33,877 nt of DNA from a bacterium (GTDB taxonomy: Bacteria > Krumholzibacteriota > Krumholzibacteriia > LZORAL124-64-63), in NCBI GenBank assembly GCA_024229695.1, contig JAAESD010000018.1:1-33877 (forward strand), in the 5' to 3' direction. The translations under genes and the position numbers were made by a program. The notes below the pieces were generated by a model. The model saw nothing but the letters and a program-made list of their open reading frames with translations. It did no database searches and was not told the origin of the DNA. Positions 1-9,153 of this stretch are shown in pieces (the first letter of the stretch is position 1; every line of letters starts with the position of its first letter).

Positions 1-1164
1 ATGTTTTTCATTAGAAACTTTGTTTGGCAGAAATTGCCCAGACTCCTCACTAAGCGTTACAATCAAATCAAAAGAATCAAGGTTAACTGTGTCTATCGAC
101 TTGCTCTTCTGCCCTGTCATGGCAAGCCCGACCCTCTGCATCGCATTTCTGGTGTGGTCGACAATTGGAAACAGCGTCAGACCGGCACTTTCGCAAGCCC
201 AGTCTGCCGGGAACAACTTACGCGCCCAGGTTTCAGCCATCTGACTTCGACATGAGTTGGCATTACAAATAAATAATACTTTCATTTTGATGCCTTCCTT
301 ATTTGTTCCACCCAACTCAACCAGTATAACAGCTCCCAGAATTAATGTCGCACCAATAAAACCAGATGGTGAAAGACCATCATGCAAAACCAGCCAAGTA
401 AACAGAGCTGCAAAAACAGGCTCACTGGAAAAAATCAAAGCTGCTCTGGTTGGTGTTGTGAATCTTTGGTACCTGTTTTGAAGATAAATACCGAGCAAGG
501 TACACAATGTAGCAGTTACAATCAGAGCCATTATTACTTCGGCGTTCCAGGTGATATAAACTTGCTCAAGCGAGACCGTATAAATCGATGTAAAAAGAGT
601 ACAACTGGTCAGTGTCCAGAAAAGCAGGTTCATATAATAGACTTTATCCAGAGCATAATTTAATCGAGCCAGATAGACTGCATAACTAATAGCCGATAGC
701 AAAGTCCAGATATCGCCACGATTCAACTGGCCAAGATCAGGGCGAGTCATCAGAGCCAGACCAGCTAGTGCCAGCAATACACCAGCACCAAGATATTTCG
801 ATAGCCTGATTCCATGGAATGTGAACAGCAGAAATGGGACAATCACTACACTTAAAGCAGTAATGAACGCTGAATTGTTAGGAGAAGTGTAATGCAAACC
901 AACAGTTTGACTTGCATAACCCACTGCAATCAGGAACCCCATCATCGAGCCCCATTTTATTGCAGTTTTGTCTATCAATTCACTGAATTTGATACCTGTA
1001 AATGGCCAAACAGCAATGAGCAGAAGTGTGGCTATCGTAAATCTGATTGATACAAATAAAACCGGCGATATAAATGGAGTTGCAACCTTGATAACAGGAA
1101 ACGACAGGCCCCAAAAGAAGGTAACCACTAAAAGCATTAACTCGGCATGGAATTGTTTTTTCAC
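1..1164 (-). CDS. DMT/EamA-family transporter with in-frame C-terminal ArsC/LMW-phosphatase-like domain (partial)
   Basis: I translated the minus strand from a GTG at 1164 and found no stop codon down to base 1, giving 388 visible codons. Residues 1-288 are very hydrophobic with the two-repeat EamA pattern (about 10 membrane helices, FFWGLSFP near the start, TYxNSAF-like SPNNSAFITAL, and the second-repeat TRAALIFSSEPVFAAL). From Met294 the sequence is MKVLFICNANSCRSQMAE, the P-loop of the low-molecular-weight phosphatase / arsenate reductase ArsC fold, with nucleophile Cys300 and Arg306 in a CX5R loop. The later stretch DLIVTLSEESGQFLPNKV aligns with ArsC, but Ser and a hydrophobic residue stand where thioredoxin-coupled ArsC has its two resolving cysteines. 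A strong Shine-Dalgarno-like GGAAGG precedes Met294, so that domain could also be made separately. The start overlaps the patatin stop as GTGA, with GAGG upstream. The fold calls are firm. The substrate is unknown: arsenic export is an inference, and a general phosphatase is possible. Confidence 0.8.
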   Translation of the reverse strand, partial: MKKQFHAELMLLVVTFFWGLSFPVIKVATPFISPVLFVSIRFTIATLLLIAVWPFTGIKFSELIDKTAIKWGSMMGFLIAVGYASQTVGLHYTSPNNSAFITALSVVIVPFLLFTFHGIRLSKYLGAGVLLALAGLALMTRPDLGQLNRGDIWTLLSAISYAVYLARLNYALDKVYYMNLLFWTLTSCTLFTSIYTVSLEQVYITWNAEVIMALIVTATLCTLLGIYLQNRYQRFTTPTRAALIFSSEPVFAALFTWLVLHDGLSPSGFIGATLILGAVILVELGGTNKEGIKMKVLFICNANSCRSQMAETWARKLFPADWACESAGLTLFPIVDHTRNAMQRVGLAMTGQKSKSIDTVNLDSFDLIVTLSEESGQFLPNKVSNEKH

Positions 1165-1985
1165 CAGCCTGCCTCATTCAGAGCTTTTTCAGTCTCGTTG
1201 TAACCGGCATCGATAATCTCTTCAAGTGAATTGAAATCTTCCAGATTGATATTTGGCATTGGAGGTCTGATTAACAGATCCGGTGGATTTTCTTCAAGTT
1301 GCCGATGACAAATGTCAGTTTGTAAAATATCTACAGCCTTCAACAAGATGTCTGCTGCGAGGTTGCGTCGCTTGAATGTGACCGACTCCCAAAACCGGGT
1401 CAATGCGGCCATCGGTTTATCAACAACTCCCTCATCAATCACTTTTCTGTTCAGTGGTGGCTGAAAATCACAGGCAATTATTGTATCGATATCGAAATCT
1501 TTCAGAATATGAACAGGTACAGTACTTCTCAAGCCTCCATCAACCATGTTGCGGCCATTAACACTTACCGGTACGAAAGCTCCAGGGAATGCACAGGTTG
1601 CACGTACTGCAAGGGGTAGATCACCATCTCTGAGTGTAAGCAGTTCGCCTGTGTCTATGTCTACAGCAGTTACAACCAACGGGATTTTCAAATCAGAAAA
1701 TTCTGCGGGAAGTTGTTCGTGGAGCCATTTATCGAACCTGTCCCCTTTCAGTATACCGGCAGTGCCAGCAAAATCGAGGACTTTGAACCAGGAAGTTTTC
1801 TTTGCAATACGATGAATCTGCTCAGGACTGTAACCATCGGCCAAAAATGCGCCAATCATTGCGCCCATACTGGTCCCTACAATTACGTCGGGTCTCAGAT
1901 CACGCTCATAGAGTGCTTTCATAATACCAATTGAAGCAACGCCACGTGCACCACCGCCACCAAGTACCAGCCCAATTTTTTTCAT
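1161..1985 (-). CDS. Patatin-like phospholipase / RssA-type serine esterase
   Basis: This 274-residue protein has the complete patatin signature. The oxyanion-hole loop GGGGARG is at residues 9-15, the nucleophile elbow GTSMG at 37-41 (Ser39), and the DGG motif supplies catalytic Asp149. There is no signal peptide or membrane helix, so a cytoplasmic serine acyl-hydrolase of the RssA/YchK type is expected. The length is typical of this compact bacterial subgroup. Its ATG overlaps the stop of the upstream carboxylase gene by one base (TAATG), with GAGGG in front, and its stop overlaps the GTG of the downstream transporter, so it sits inside the mcc transcription unit. The natural substrate is not deducible; lysophospholipids or acyl thioesters are the family norm. 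Confidence 0.9.
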   Translation of the reverse strand: MKKIGLVLGGGGARGVASIGIMKALYERDLRPDVIVGTSMGAMIGAFLADGYSPEQIHRIAKKTSWFKVLDFAGTAGILKGDRFDKWLHEQLPAEFSDLKIPLVVTAVDIDTGELLTLRDGDLPLAVRATCAFPGAFVPVSVNGRNMVDGGLRSTVPVHILKDFDIDTIIACDFQPPLNRKVIDEGVVDKPMAALTRFWESVTFKRRNLAADILLKAVDILQTDICHRQLEENPPDLLIRPPMPNINLEDFNSLEEIIDAGYNETEKALNEAGW

Positions 1986-3862
1986 TACTCGCCCTCGAGA
2001 GTTATATCGATTAATGAGTCACCTTCAGAAACTGTCTGTCCCTGTTCTACAAAAACAGAGGCAATAGTTCCATCGACAGGTGATCTTTTTTCAGTTTCCA
2101 TCTTCATTGCTTCAACAATTATCAAAGGCTGGCCAACTTTCACTGTATCACCAGCTGAAACCAGAAGTTTCACAATTTTACCTGGCATGTCCGATACAAT
2201 ATGCGGGCTTTGAGGGTCAGCATCTGTGTCATCGGAAGCTGCATCGACTGCATGAAATTTACATAAATGCCCATCAATAAACGACATCCGACTGTCTTGA
2301 TCCGTTGCAACCCAAGCTCTCTTCTGCTGACCTGCTACAATAAAATCAACCTGTCCATTTTTTGAATTCAGCAATTTAAAATCTAGTCCCAGACCTTTTA
2401 ACCGAAAATGACCGACTGTTCTCCATGGTGAAGTCTGATTTTCTGCGTCACCTGCGGCAATAGCTGCCTGAGCCACCTGTGTATCAACACAGCCTGACGG
2501 ATTCCAATCTTCAAAATATTTACCAAGGAAACTGGTTGTGGTGTGGCCATCTGCAAATGCGTTGTGTTGCAAAATCTCTCTCAGATATTCACCGTTGGTT
2601 GTAATACCAAGAATTGGATAATTTTGTAGAGCTTCAATCATTTTTGTTGTTGCCGATTGACGATCATTGCCGAAAGTGATGAGTTTGGAAATCATCGGAT
2701 CATAATGCATTGTGATTTCATCGTTTTCAGTAACACCTGAATCAACCCGTGTATCAGGTTCTCTGTAAAGCAATAGCTTACCCAACGATGGCATGAAATC
2801 GTTCGCTGGGTCTTCAGCATAGATTCTGCATTCAATACTGTGACCGTTGAATGTAATTTCTTCCTGAGCCCAAGGAAGTTTCCCACCTGAAGCAACTTGC
2901 AGTTGAGCAGAAACCAGATCCAGTCCTGTGACCATTTCTGTCACCGGATGTTCTACCTGTAAACGAGTATTCATTTCCAGGAAATAGAAACTGCCATCTT
3001 CATCCAGTAGGAACTCAATTGTTCCGGCTCCGCAATATTCAACAGCAGCAGTAGCAGCAACAGCCGCATTCCCCATCGCTTTACGCAATTTTGGAGTAAC
3101 AGCAGTTGAAGGAGTTTCTTCAATTATTTTCTGATGCCTGCGCTGAATTGAACATTCCCGCTCGCCCAGATGAACATAATTTCCGTGGGAATCACCAAAA
3201 ACCTGAAATTCAATATGCCTTGGATTCTCCAGATACCGTTCGATGTAGACAAGCCCGTTACCAAACGCTTTTATCGCCTCACGAACTGCAGCTTCAGTTG
3301 CAGAAACCAATTCCGATGGGTCTCTGACCAGGCGCATCCCTTTACCACCGCCACCATAAGCAGCTTTTACCAGTATTGGGAAACCAACTCGTTCTGCGGC
3401 AGCATTCAAGGCATCGATATCGATATTTTCACCATCAGGAGCCGGCAGGTATTCACCAGGGACAACAGGCACACTCGCAGCTTCCATTTTCTTGCGAGCG
3501 GCAGTCTTTTCGCCCATCACATTCATCACTTCAGCTGCCGGGCCAATAAAAGTGATTTCATTTTCTTTACAGCTGTTTACAAAATCTCCGTTTTCACTCA
3601 GAAAACCATAGCCAGGGTGAATTGCATCGGCACCTGTCTGTTTTGCGGCATCAATAATCTTATCCAATACCAGATATGACTCCAGCGGTGATGCCGGACC
3701 AATATTTACAGCCTGGTCTGCCAACTGAACATGTTTGGCGTTTGAATCTGCATCGCTATAAACGGCCACAGTTGGAATGGACAACTCTTTGCAGGTCTTG
3801 ATTACTCGGCAGGCAATTTCGCCACGATTAGCTATCAGTACTTTATTGAACGGTTTAGTCAT
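1985..3862 (-). CDS. mccA: Methylcrotonyl-CoA carboxylase biotin-carboxylase/BCCP (alpha) subunit
   Basis: At 625 residues this has the length and domain order of an acyl-CoA carboxylase alpha subunit: biotin carboxylase N-terminus (KVLIANRGEIACR), ATP-grasp glycine loop (GGGGKGM), the ERECSIQRRHQKIIEE and EMNTRLQVEHPVTE motifs, a linker domain, then a C-terminal biotinyl domain with the EAMKMETE motif (biotinylated Lys587). It carboxylates its own biotin with ATP and bicarbonate and passes the carboxyl to the beta subunit. The family alone does not separate methylcrotonyl- from propionyl- or geranyl-CoA carboxylase. The assignment rests on the MccB-like beta subunit and LiuC-like hydratase directly upstream, with an 8-bp ATGACTAA overlap to the hydratase. 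Together they point to leucine catabolism in the cytoplasm. Confidence 0.9.
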   Translation of the reverse strand: MTKPFNKVLIANRGEIACRVIKTCKELSIPTVAVYSDADSNAKHVQLADQAVNIGPASPLESYLVLDKIIDAAKQTGADAIHPGYGFLSENGDFVNSCKENEITFIGPAAEVMNVMGEKTAARKKMEAASVPVVPGEYLPAPDGENIDIDALNAAAERVGFPILVKAAYGGGGKGMRLVRDPSELVSATEAAVREAIKAFGNGLVYIERYLENPRHIEFQVFGDSHGNYVHLGERECSIQRRHQKIIEETPSTAVTPKLRKAMGNAAVAATAAVEYCGAGTIEFLLDEDGSFYFLEMNTRLQVEHPVTEMVTGLDLVSAQLQVASGGKLPWAQEEITFNGHSIECRIYAEDPANDFMPSLGKLLLYREPDTRVDSGVTENDEITMHYDPMISKLITFGNDRQSATTKMIEALQNYPILGITTNGEYLREILQHNAFADGHTTTSFLGKYFEDWNPSGCVDTQVAQAAIAAGDAENQTSPWRTVGHFRLKGLGLDFKLLNSKNGQVDFIVAGQQKRAWVATDQDSRMSFIDGHLCKFHAVDAASDDTDADPQSPHIVSDMPGKIVKLLVSAGDTVKVGQPLIIVEAMKMETEKRSPVDGTIASVFVEQGQTVSEGDSLIDITLEGE

Positions 3863-4640
3863 CGTTTATCCATGGAGCAGGTTTTTTGTTGAAAAATGCA
3901 TCGAGTGCAGATTGTGCCTCATCAGAAGTTCTGGCTTCTGCAATCATCTTGGCAGTAAATTCAAAACTTTCATCAAAAGTTGAAGACTGAACGCCTTCAA
4001 TCAAGCGTTTTATATTGGCAAGTGCAGTTGGGCCACCTTTAAGCAGTGACTCAACAACTTTGTGTACAGTATCGTCAAGATTTTCAGGTGCACATACCCG
4101 GTCAACCATCCCTATCCGATGCGCTTCTGCAACATCAATCTGGTCACCAGTCAAACAAAGTGTTCTTGCAGCCGCAAGTCCAATTTTGCCGATTACCATT
4201 GGAGATATCACTCCAGCTACCAGTCCCAGTCTGGCTTCAGTCAGCGCCAGTAACGACCCTTCTGCCGCAACTGCGATATCGCAGGAACAGATCAGGCCTA
4301 CACCGCCACCAAATGCACTGCCCTGTACACGGGCTACAACCGGTACACTGCACAGTCTGATTGCACGAAACATTTCAGCAAGTTCACGAGCAGATTCCAG
4401 ATTGGTTTCATAATCTGCCTTACCCAGCGTACGCATATCGTTCAGGTCACCACCAGCACAGAACGTTTTGCCCTCGGATTGCAGAACAACCGCATGAGGC
4501 TTGGGATCCATCTTGTCAACTGAGCTGAAAATATCGCGCAACGAGACAACCATTTCATGGTCAAATGCATTGTGCGCTTCTGGTCTATTCAGTGTCACAA
4601 CCAGAACCCGGCCGTGCCAATGAGTTGTAATTTTCGACAT
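3855..4640 (-). CDS. liuC: Enoyl-CoA hydratase/isomerase family, probable methylglutaconyl-CoA hydratase (LiuC-like)
   Basis: The 261-residue crotonase-fold protein shows the CoA-binding and oxyanion-hole motifs FCAGGDLNDM and GSAFGGGVGLICSCD, plus the catalytic Glu in LTEARLGL. Where classical crotonase carries its first catalytic Glu (GGGxE) this protein has Gly, as also seen in LiuC-type sequences that keep the ARLGLV..VISPMVI pattern. In leucine degradation the enzyme hydrates 3-methylglutaconyl-CoA to HMG-CoA. It lies between the two carboxylase subunits. Its Shine-Dalgarno GGAG overlaps the mccB stop (TAGGAGAAAA-ATG), and it ends inside the mccA start. HMG-CoA lyase and isovaleryl-CoA dehydrogenase are not in the window. 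The exact substrate is inferred from context. Confidence 0.82.
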   Translation of the reverse strand: MSKITTHWHGRVLVVTLNRPEAHNAFDHEMVVSLRDIFSSVDKMDPKPHAVVLQSEGKTFCAGGDLNDMRTLGKADYETNLESARELAEMFRAIRLCSVPVVARVQGSAFGGGVGLICSCDIAVAAEGSLLALTEARLGLVAGVISPMVIGKIGLAAARTLCLTGDQIDVAEAHRIGMVDRVCAPENLDDTVHKVVESLLKGGPTALANIKRLIEGVQSSTFDESFEFTAKMIAEARTSDEAQSALDAFFNKKPAPWINDD

Positions 4641-4647
4641 TTTTCTC

Positions 4648-6255
4648 CTACATCCTGAAAATTCCGTAATTAACTTCAGAAATTGGTGCGTTCAAGCTCG
4701 CCGCAATGGCCAGCCCCAGAATATCGCGGGTTTGAGCAGGATCAATTACTCCGTCATCCCACAATCTGGCGCTTGAATAGTAAGCATGACCTTCTGTTTC
4801 ATATTTTTCAATTATTGGATCAACGATTGCTGCCTCGCCTTTTGCATCGAGCGATTCACCTCTGCGTGCAAGCTGATCTTTCTTTACTTGCAACAGTACA
4901 CCAGCAGCCTGTTCGCCACCCATTACCGATATTTTTGCGTTCGGCCACATCATCAACAGCCTTGGCTGATAGGCCCTGCCACACATTCCGTAATTTCCTG
5001 CACCAAAACTGCCCCCAACAATCACAGTAAACTTTGGCACATTGGCATTACTAACTGCGTTAACCAGCTTGGCGCCATCTTTGGCAATTCCACCATGCTC
5101 ATAATCTTTACCAACCATGAATCCGGTAATGTTCTGTAGAAAAACCAGAGGAATCTTGCGAGAACAACAGAGCTGGATAAAGTGAGTACCCTTCAAAGCA
5201 GACTCACTGAACAAAATCCCGTTATTTGCCAGGATTCCAACACTCATGCCATGAATTTTAGCAAAACCGCAGACCAGAGTTGAACCATACCGCGGTTTGA
5301 ACTCGTGCATCTTGCTGCCATCTACCAGTCGGGCAATGATTTCACGAATGTCATAAGGAGTTTTTGTATCGGCAGGAACAATGCCATACAGATCTTCAGC
5401 TGGATATGCCGGGTCTTCAGGTGTGTCAGTTGGAATAGTTTCAGTTGTAACAGGACCAAGATTTTCCACGATGTCACGGACAATAGACAAAGCGTGCTCA
5501 TCGTCATTGGCCAAATGATCTGCAACGCCGGAAATTCTGGTATGCACATCGCCGCCGCCAAGATCTTCAGCTGTAACATCTTCACCAGTTGCAGCTTTTA
5601 CAAGTGGCGGTCCACCCAGGAAAATTGTTCCCTGATCCTTGACGATAACAACTTCATCGCTCATTGCAGGCACATAGGCACCACCAGCGGTGCAACTACC
5701 AAGAACTGCAGAAATCTGCGGAATCTCTTTTGCCGACATTTGGGCCTGGTTGTAGAAAATACGGCCAAAGTGTTCACGATCAGGAAATACATCGGCTTGC
5801 ATCGGCAAAAAGGCTCCACCGGAATCTACCAGATAAATACAAGGCAGATTGTTTTCCATAGCAACTTCCTGAGCTCGAAGGTGCTTTTTAACTGTGATTG
5901 GATAGTAAGTGCCACCTTTTACGGTCGCATCGTTGGCAACAATCATCACTTGTCTGTTGTGAATAGTGCCGATACCGGTGATCAAACCAGCTGCTGGCAC
6001 AACATCCGGATAAACACCGTCTGCTGCAAGTGGTGACAGTTCCAGAAATGGAGTTCCAGGGTCTACCAGCTTGTCGATACGGTCACGAACCATCAGCTTG
6101 TTCAAAGACAAGTGACGTTCACAAGCTTTCTGACTTCCCCCGCGACTTATTTCAGCCAATTTGGCAGCAAGAGAATCAGCTAATGCCTTGTTATGCTCTG
6201 AATTGGCAACAAAAGCTGGATCAGAATTCGATAGTTTGGTTTTAATCCGTTTCAT
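4648..6255 (-). CDS. mccB: Methylcrotonyl-CoA carboxylase carboxyltransferase (beta) subunit
   Basis: The protein aligns from end to end with what I recall of MccB/Liu[85 protein letters not shown] and GGADVHTRxSG-like [15 protein letters not shown]. It transfers carboxyl from biotin to 3-methylcrotonyl-CoA in complex with the alpha subunit. The frame is open to an ATG at 6309, but I chose the ATG at 6255. AGGAG lies seven bases upstream of it, and the resulting 535 residues equal the usual family length, whereas the extra 18 N-terminal residues of the longer form have no family counterpart. It is first in the operon, so the promoter should lie in 6256-6358. Confidence 0.93.
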   Translation of the reverse strand: MKRIKTKLSNSDPAFVANSEHNKALADSLAAKLAEISRGGSQKACERHLSLNKLMVRDRIDKLVDPGTPFLELSPLAADGVYPDVVPAAGLITGIGTIHNRQVMIVANDATVKGGTYYPITVKKHLRAQEVAMENNLPCIYLVDSGGAFLPMQADVFPDREHFGRIFYNQAQMSAKEIPQISAVLGSCTAGGAYVPAMSDEVVIVKDQGTIFLGGPPLVKAATGEDVTAEDLGGGDVHTRISGVADHLANDDEHALSIVRDIVENLGPVTTETIPTDTPEDPAYPAEDLYGIVPADTKTPYDIREIIARLVDGSKMHEFKPRYGSTLVCGFAKIHGMSVGILANNGILFSESALKGTHFIQLCCSRKIPLVFLQNITGFMVGKDYEHGGIAKDGAKLVNAVSNANVPKFTVIVGGSFGAGNYGMCGRAYQPRLLMMWPNAKISVMGGEQAAGVLLQVKKDQLARRGESLDAKGEAAIVDPIIEKYETEGHAYYSSARLWDDGVIDPAQTRDILGLAIAASLNAPISEVNYGIFRM

Positions 6256-6325
6256 GAGTGCTCCTGCAGTCAGCGATAATAAAATATGCTCACAAGTATG
6301 ATAATCCATTGCACTGGTTAATGTC

Positions 6326-6335
6326 TAGTTAACTA
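6326..6335. promoter_or_regulatory. 10-bp palindrome upstream of mccB (possible operator)
   Basis: TAGTTAACTA is a perfect palindrome in the 103-bp gap between the envelope lipoprotein gene and mccB, about 70 bp upstream of the chosen mccB start. The gap is AT-rich and should hold the mcc promoter. A 10-bp palindrome can occur by chance, and no regulator gene is adjacent, so the call is tentative. Confidence 0.2.
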
Positions 6336-6358
6336 TGAAGATAAGGAATGCTATTGAG

Positions 6359-7402
6359 TTAAAATGGCAGAACATGCTCCAGCGATTCACTCAGCATAGG
6401 AGCTATCTTCTCTGGCGTTGCCCTGTTGTGCATCTTGCGAATAGGGTCTCTTCCCTCACCATTGAGACCACTTATTGAGACCTGAGAAAGAACATTCCCG
6501 GTTGCACAATTTTCCAAACTGCCACTAAGGGTGACTTCACAAACATCGTTTCCGTAAAACTTTTTCCAGCTGACCGATGGTGTAAGATCAAGCAACAACA
6601 ACCCATCGGTACATTTGTTACCATCAGCAACAAGGCCAAGTTCAGTCATTGCACCACTGATTGATTCAGCCATTGCATACGTATCGATATTACCACCATC
6701 TCTAATGCGAACCGCAACATGAATGTTTGAAAGCCAGGTTAATCGTTGCCGATTGTATTTTTTCAGCAATTCTCGATCGCTTGCAAGCGGCTGATAAGGT
6801 CTGCGAGTCACAGCCTGAATTTCACACGCAGTTGCCGCCATCTGTGTATAAGCTCTCTTTGCCTGCTTCCATGACGATGTAAAAGCTGCCAGGTCATTTG
6901 CAAGATCGGGGTTGTCATGCTGGTGAAAAGCAACCGCCGCAAGTTCGTATTCTGCAATCAGGATTTGCGATAGCTCACTTCTTGAGATATAGGCAACACT
7001 TTGATACTGGCCTTTGATTCGTTTTCGGGATCCACGGGCGATCTTGATCATTTCTGCTCTTGAGAACTCCGCTGAGGCCTGGATTTTTGAAGTCAGTACT
7101 TCAGAGTCGTTGGAACTACCGTTGAGAATCACAGCTTTGGCAAACGCAGTAACTTCACTTCTTATGCTTGAACGAACCTGTTCAGCAACTTGTGCTTTGG
7201 CATCGAGATCTGCTTCACGTTGGCTGGTATTACTTATCCCGCGACTAACAATATATTGTGCTTCTGGATAGTTAGCCCCGGATGCTCTTTCCTTGATTGC
7301 AGAATAATCTGTTTTTGCCGGTGGAGTTCCACCACATCCAATAAGAAACAGTAGAGCCAGTAATGCCAGTTTACTTGCCATTGATAATCCTCTATATCTC
7401 AT
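6359..7402 (-). CDS. LPP20-like outer-envelope lipoprotein
   Basis: This 347-residue protein starts with a lipoprotein signal (LLFLIGC, lipidated Cys23). The next region, YIVSRGISNTSQREADLDAKAQVAEQ, resembles the LPP20 domain pattern (Y-I-x-G-x-G-x-S followed by a long Ala-rich helix), as in the lipoprotein two genes upstream. The C-terminal half is unrecognised. A TTG at 7405 could serve as start, but the ATG at 7402 is better: it follows AAAGG at normal spacing and overlaps the stop of the PEGA gene by one base (TGATG). It is the last gene of the 9760-to-6359 unit. The function is unknown; a structural or trafficking role in the envelope is likely. Confidence 0.75.
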   Translation of the reverse strand: MRYRGLSMASKLALLALLFLIGCGGTPPAKTDYSAIKERASGANYPEAQYIVSRGISNTSQREADLDAKAQVAEQVRSSIRSEVTAFAKAVILNGSSNDSEVLTSKIQASAEFSRAEMIKIARGSRKRIKGQYQSVAYISRSELSQILIAEYELAAVAFHQHDNPDLANDLAAFTSSWKQAKRAYTQMAATACEIQAVTRRPYQPLASDRELLKKYNRQRLTWLSNIHVAVRIRDGGNIDTYAMAESISGAMTELGLVADGNKCTDGLLLLDLTPSVSWKKFYGNDVCEVTLSGSLENCATGNVLSQVSISGLNGEGRDPIRKMHNRATPEKIAPMLSESLEHVLPF

Positions 7403-9141
7403 CAACGACCTTTCGAACTGAAAGCATGAAATCCCATACCAAGTCTTATTTCAATACCATTCGGCATGAATCCGGTCTGATCAAAATAACTTGGGTTCGA
7501 GCCGACTGTCATCTCATAATTCACTTTCATAACTTCCAGGAACCAATGACTACCATCCTCTTGCCCACCATCATTGAATCGATCTCCAACCTGCAGACCA
7601 ATACCGTATCCCAAAGAAGTGCCGCCCATATTTGCCAGAACAAATTCTTCATTTTGTGAAATGTAATTTCCCTGATAACTTTCCTTCTTGCAAATCAGAT
7701 AATAATTGGGAAAACCAGGAATGTCTTTTCTGACTGCCATGGTAAAAGAAAACAGGTCTTCTTCATCTTCAGTTTGAGAATACAAGGCGAATCCTAGAGA
7801 ACATCGGAACCCGAACAAATTCCCCTCCAGGTCTCCCCCAAGCTGGCTTTCCAAGTCACTATTTCCTTCAAACTCGTACTGTGGCAACGCATCACGGACA
7901 TCAATGCTGCCAAAAAACAAGTTCAGTCCCCAATCCCAGCCATAGTCACTTTTTGGGATAAAAATCTTGTCTTCAATTTTGGCTGAAATTTGCTCGTACT
8001 CGCCTTCTTCGATTGTTATATCTTTGCTCCATCTGTATTTATTATTAATAACTGCAACTTCATATTCACCTACCAGCAATTTGATTGGCTGATACGTTTT
8101 GCCAACAGCTTTGCCATCGACAAGAACATCTGCATTTACCGCATTTCCAAGTTCATCAACAGCATTGACTCTAATCCCACCTTGCCGTGGCGCTGGTTCA
8201 AGATAGATATTATGGCGTTCACCACTTTCAATGAATATCTGCTCACCAGCTCGATGAAAACTTGGGTCCGCTATAAACACAACATGAGTTCCACTTGCCA
8301 GCTCGTAGTTATCTATTGGTGTCCTGCCAACTGCTCTGTCATTAATAGAAACCTGTAGATCCGATGGTTCACTTCTTATATTCAGCCAACCAAAATTTGG
8401 CTCGAGATCCCATATTATTTCCTGCGATCCTTCAACTATTATAACTGTTTCGGTATGTGGCAGATAACGCATCTTTTTCATAGATACCTCATACATGCCA
8501 GGATCCATAGGTCTGGAGCATGGTGTTAGCCACATTGGTCTGCCATTAATTTCAATGGTTGCGCCTTCTGGGTCAGAATTAAAATCAACAACCAACTTCC
8601 CCTGATCACCAATTTCCCAGCCAACTGAATTATCACTGATTATTTTATGACCACCGTTGCGATTGACTTCCAATCCGGCAGCAACAAAGAGTTTCCGTGC
8701 TTTCAAAGTAACTTCAGGCTCGACTTCCAGTAATGACGGAGCCCCTGCATGAACTGTTGAAAGTAAATTTCCATCCTCAGTTTCATGAATATCGATACTC
8801 ACTCGCATCTGCCCACTGAACTTGTAGACCCTGCCAGTAACTATATAGTCAGCACCAATACTACGACCAGTTTCAACAGCACAATCGCCAATGCAATCAG
8901 CAATAGACCTGTCACCAATCAAATCGAGTATATTTTCGCGAGTCATTAGAATGTATTCGGAGGTTGGGAGCATCAACCTGGCCTCTTCGCGCACCAGATT
9001 TGTAACATGCCCTACATCACTTGAAGTGATTTCTCTGTAATTGCCTTCTTCAGTAAAATCCAGGACAGCAACTCTTTGTCTTGCAAAAGCCGATGAAGAC
9101 ACAAATACAATGATTGAGAATAACAACAACCAACGTTTCAT
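7402..9141 (-). CDS. Exported PEGA-repeat protein with C-terminal barrel-like domain
   Basis: From the ATG at 9141 the product has 579 residues, with a signal peptide cut after SSSAFA (residue 20). Residues about 21-140 resemble the FlgO/CsgG-like fold seen in envelope proteins (RVAVLDF..., then GADYIVTGRVYKFSG). Three PEGA-type repeats follow at about 182-248, 250-316 and 320-390 (DPEGATIEING, EPSDLQVSINDRAVGRTP, ADVLVDGKAVGKTYQPI). The last 180 residues alternate in aromatic/glycine fashion, like an outer-membrane barrel. The frame stays open to 9264, but that would put the start inside the upstream lipoprotein gene and before a transcription terminator. GGAG sits about seven bases before 9141. 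A surface-anchored or peptidoglycan-contacting role is likely; no enzymatic motif is seen. Confidence 0.78.
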   Translation of the reverse strand: MKRWLLLFSIIVFVSSSAFARQRVAVLDFTEEGNYREITSSDVGHVTNLVREEARLMLPTSEYILMTRENILDLIGDRSIADCIGDCAVETGRSIGADYIVTGRVYKFSGQMRVSIDIHETEDGNLLSTVHAGAPSLLEVEPEVTLKARKLFVAAGLEVNRNGGHKIISDNSVGWEIGDQGKLVVDFNSDPEGATIEINGRPMWLTPCSRPMDPGMYEVSMKKMRYLPHTETVIIVEGSQEIIWDLEPNFGWLNIRSEPSDLQVSINDRAVGRTPIDNYELASGTHVVFIADPSFHRAGEQIFIESGERHNIYLEPAPRQGGIRVNAVDELGNAVNADVLVDGKAVGKTYQPIKLLVGEYEVAVINNKYRWSKDITIEEGEYEQISAKIEDKIFIPKSDYGWDWGLNLFFGSIDVRDALPQYEFEGNSDLESQLGGDLEGNLFGFRCSLGFALYSQTEDEEDLFSFTMAVRKDIPGFPNYYLICKKESYQGNYISQNEEFVLANMGGTSLGYGIGLQVGDRFNDGGQEDGSHWFLEVMKVNYEMTVGSNPSYFDQTGFMPNGIEIRLGMGFHAFSSKGR

Positions 9142-9153
9142 AAATACTCCACT

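Noticed and set aside
1..663. Plus-strand open frames at the left edge (84, 74, 74 and 93 codons)
   Set aside because: They lie antisense to the continuous EamA-ArsC frame, which has clear domain motifs; the plus-strand translations show no recognisable pattern or Shine-Dalgarno sequence.
3170..3679. Plus-strand 169-codon open frame antisense to mccA
   Set aside because: It is a shadow of the biotin carboxylase coding sequence; it lacks a signal, domain or ribosome binding site.
5305..6036. Plus-strand 243-codon open frame antisense to mccB
   Set aside because: Its translation is Cys/His/Asn-rich noise without family motifs, and it overlaps a strongly conserved carboxyltransferase gene completely.
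6256..6309. N-terminal extension of mccB to the ATG at 6309
   Set aside because: The shorter start has AGGAG at correct spacing and gives the family length of 535 residues; the extension has no counterpart in MccB proteins.
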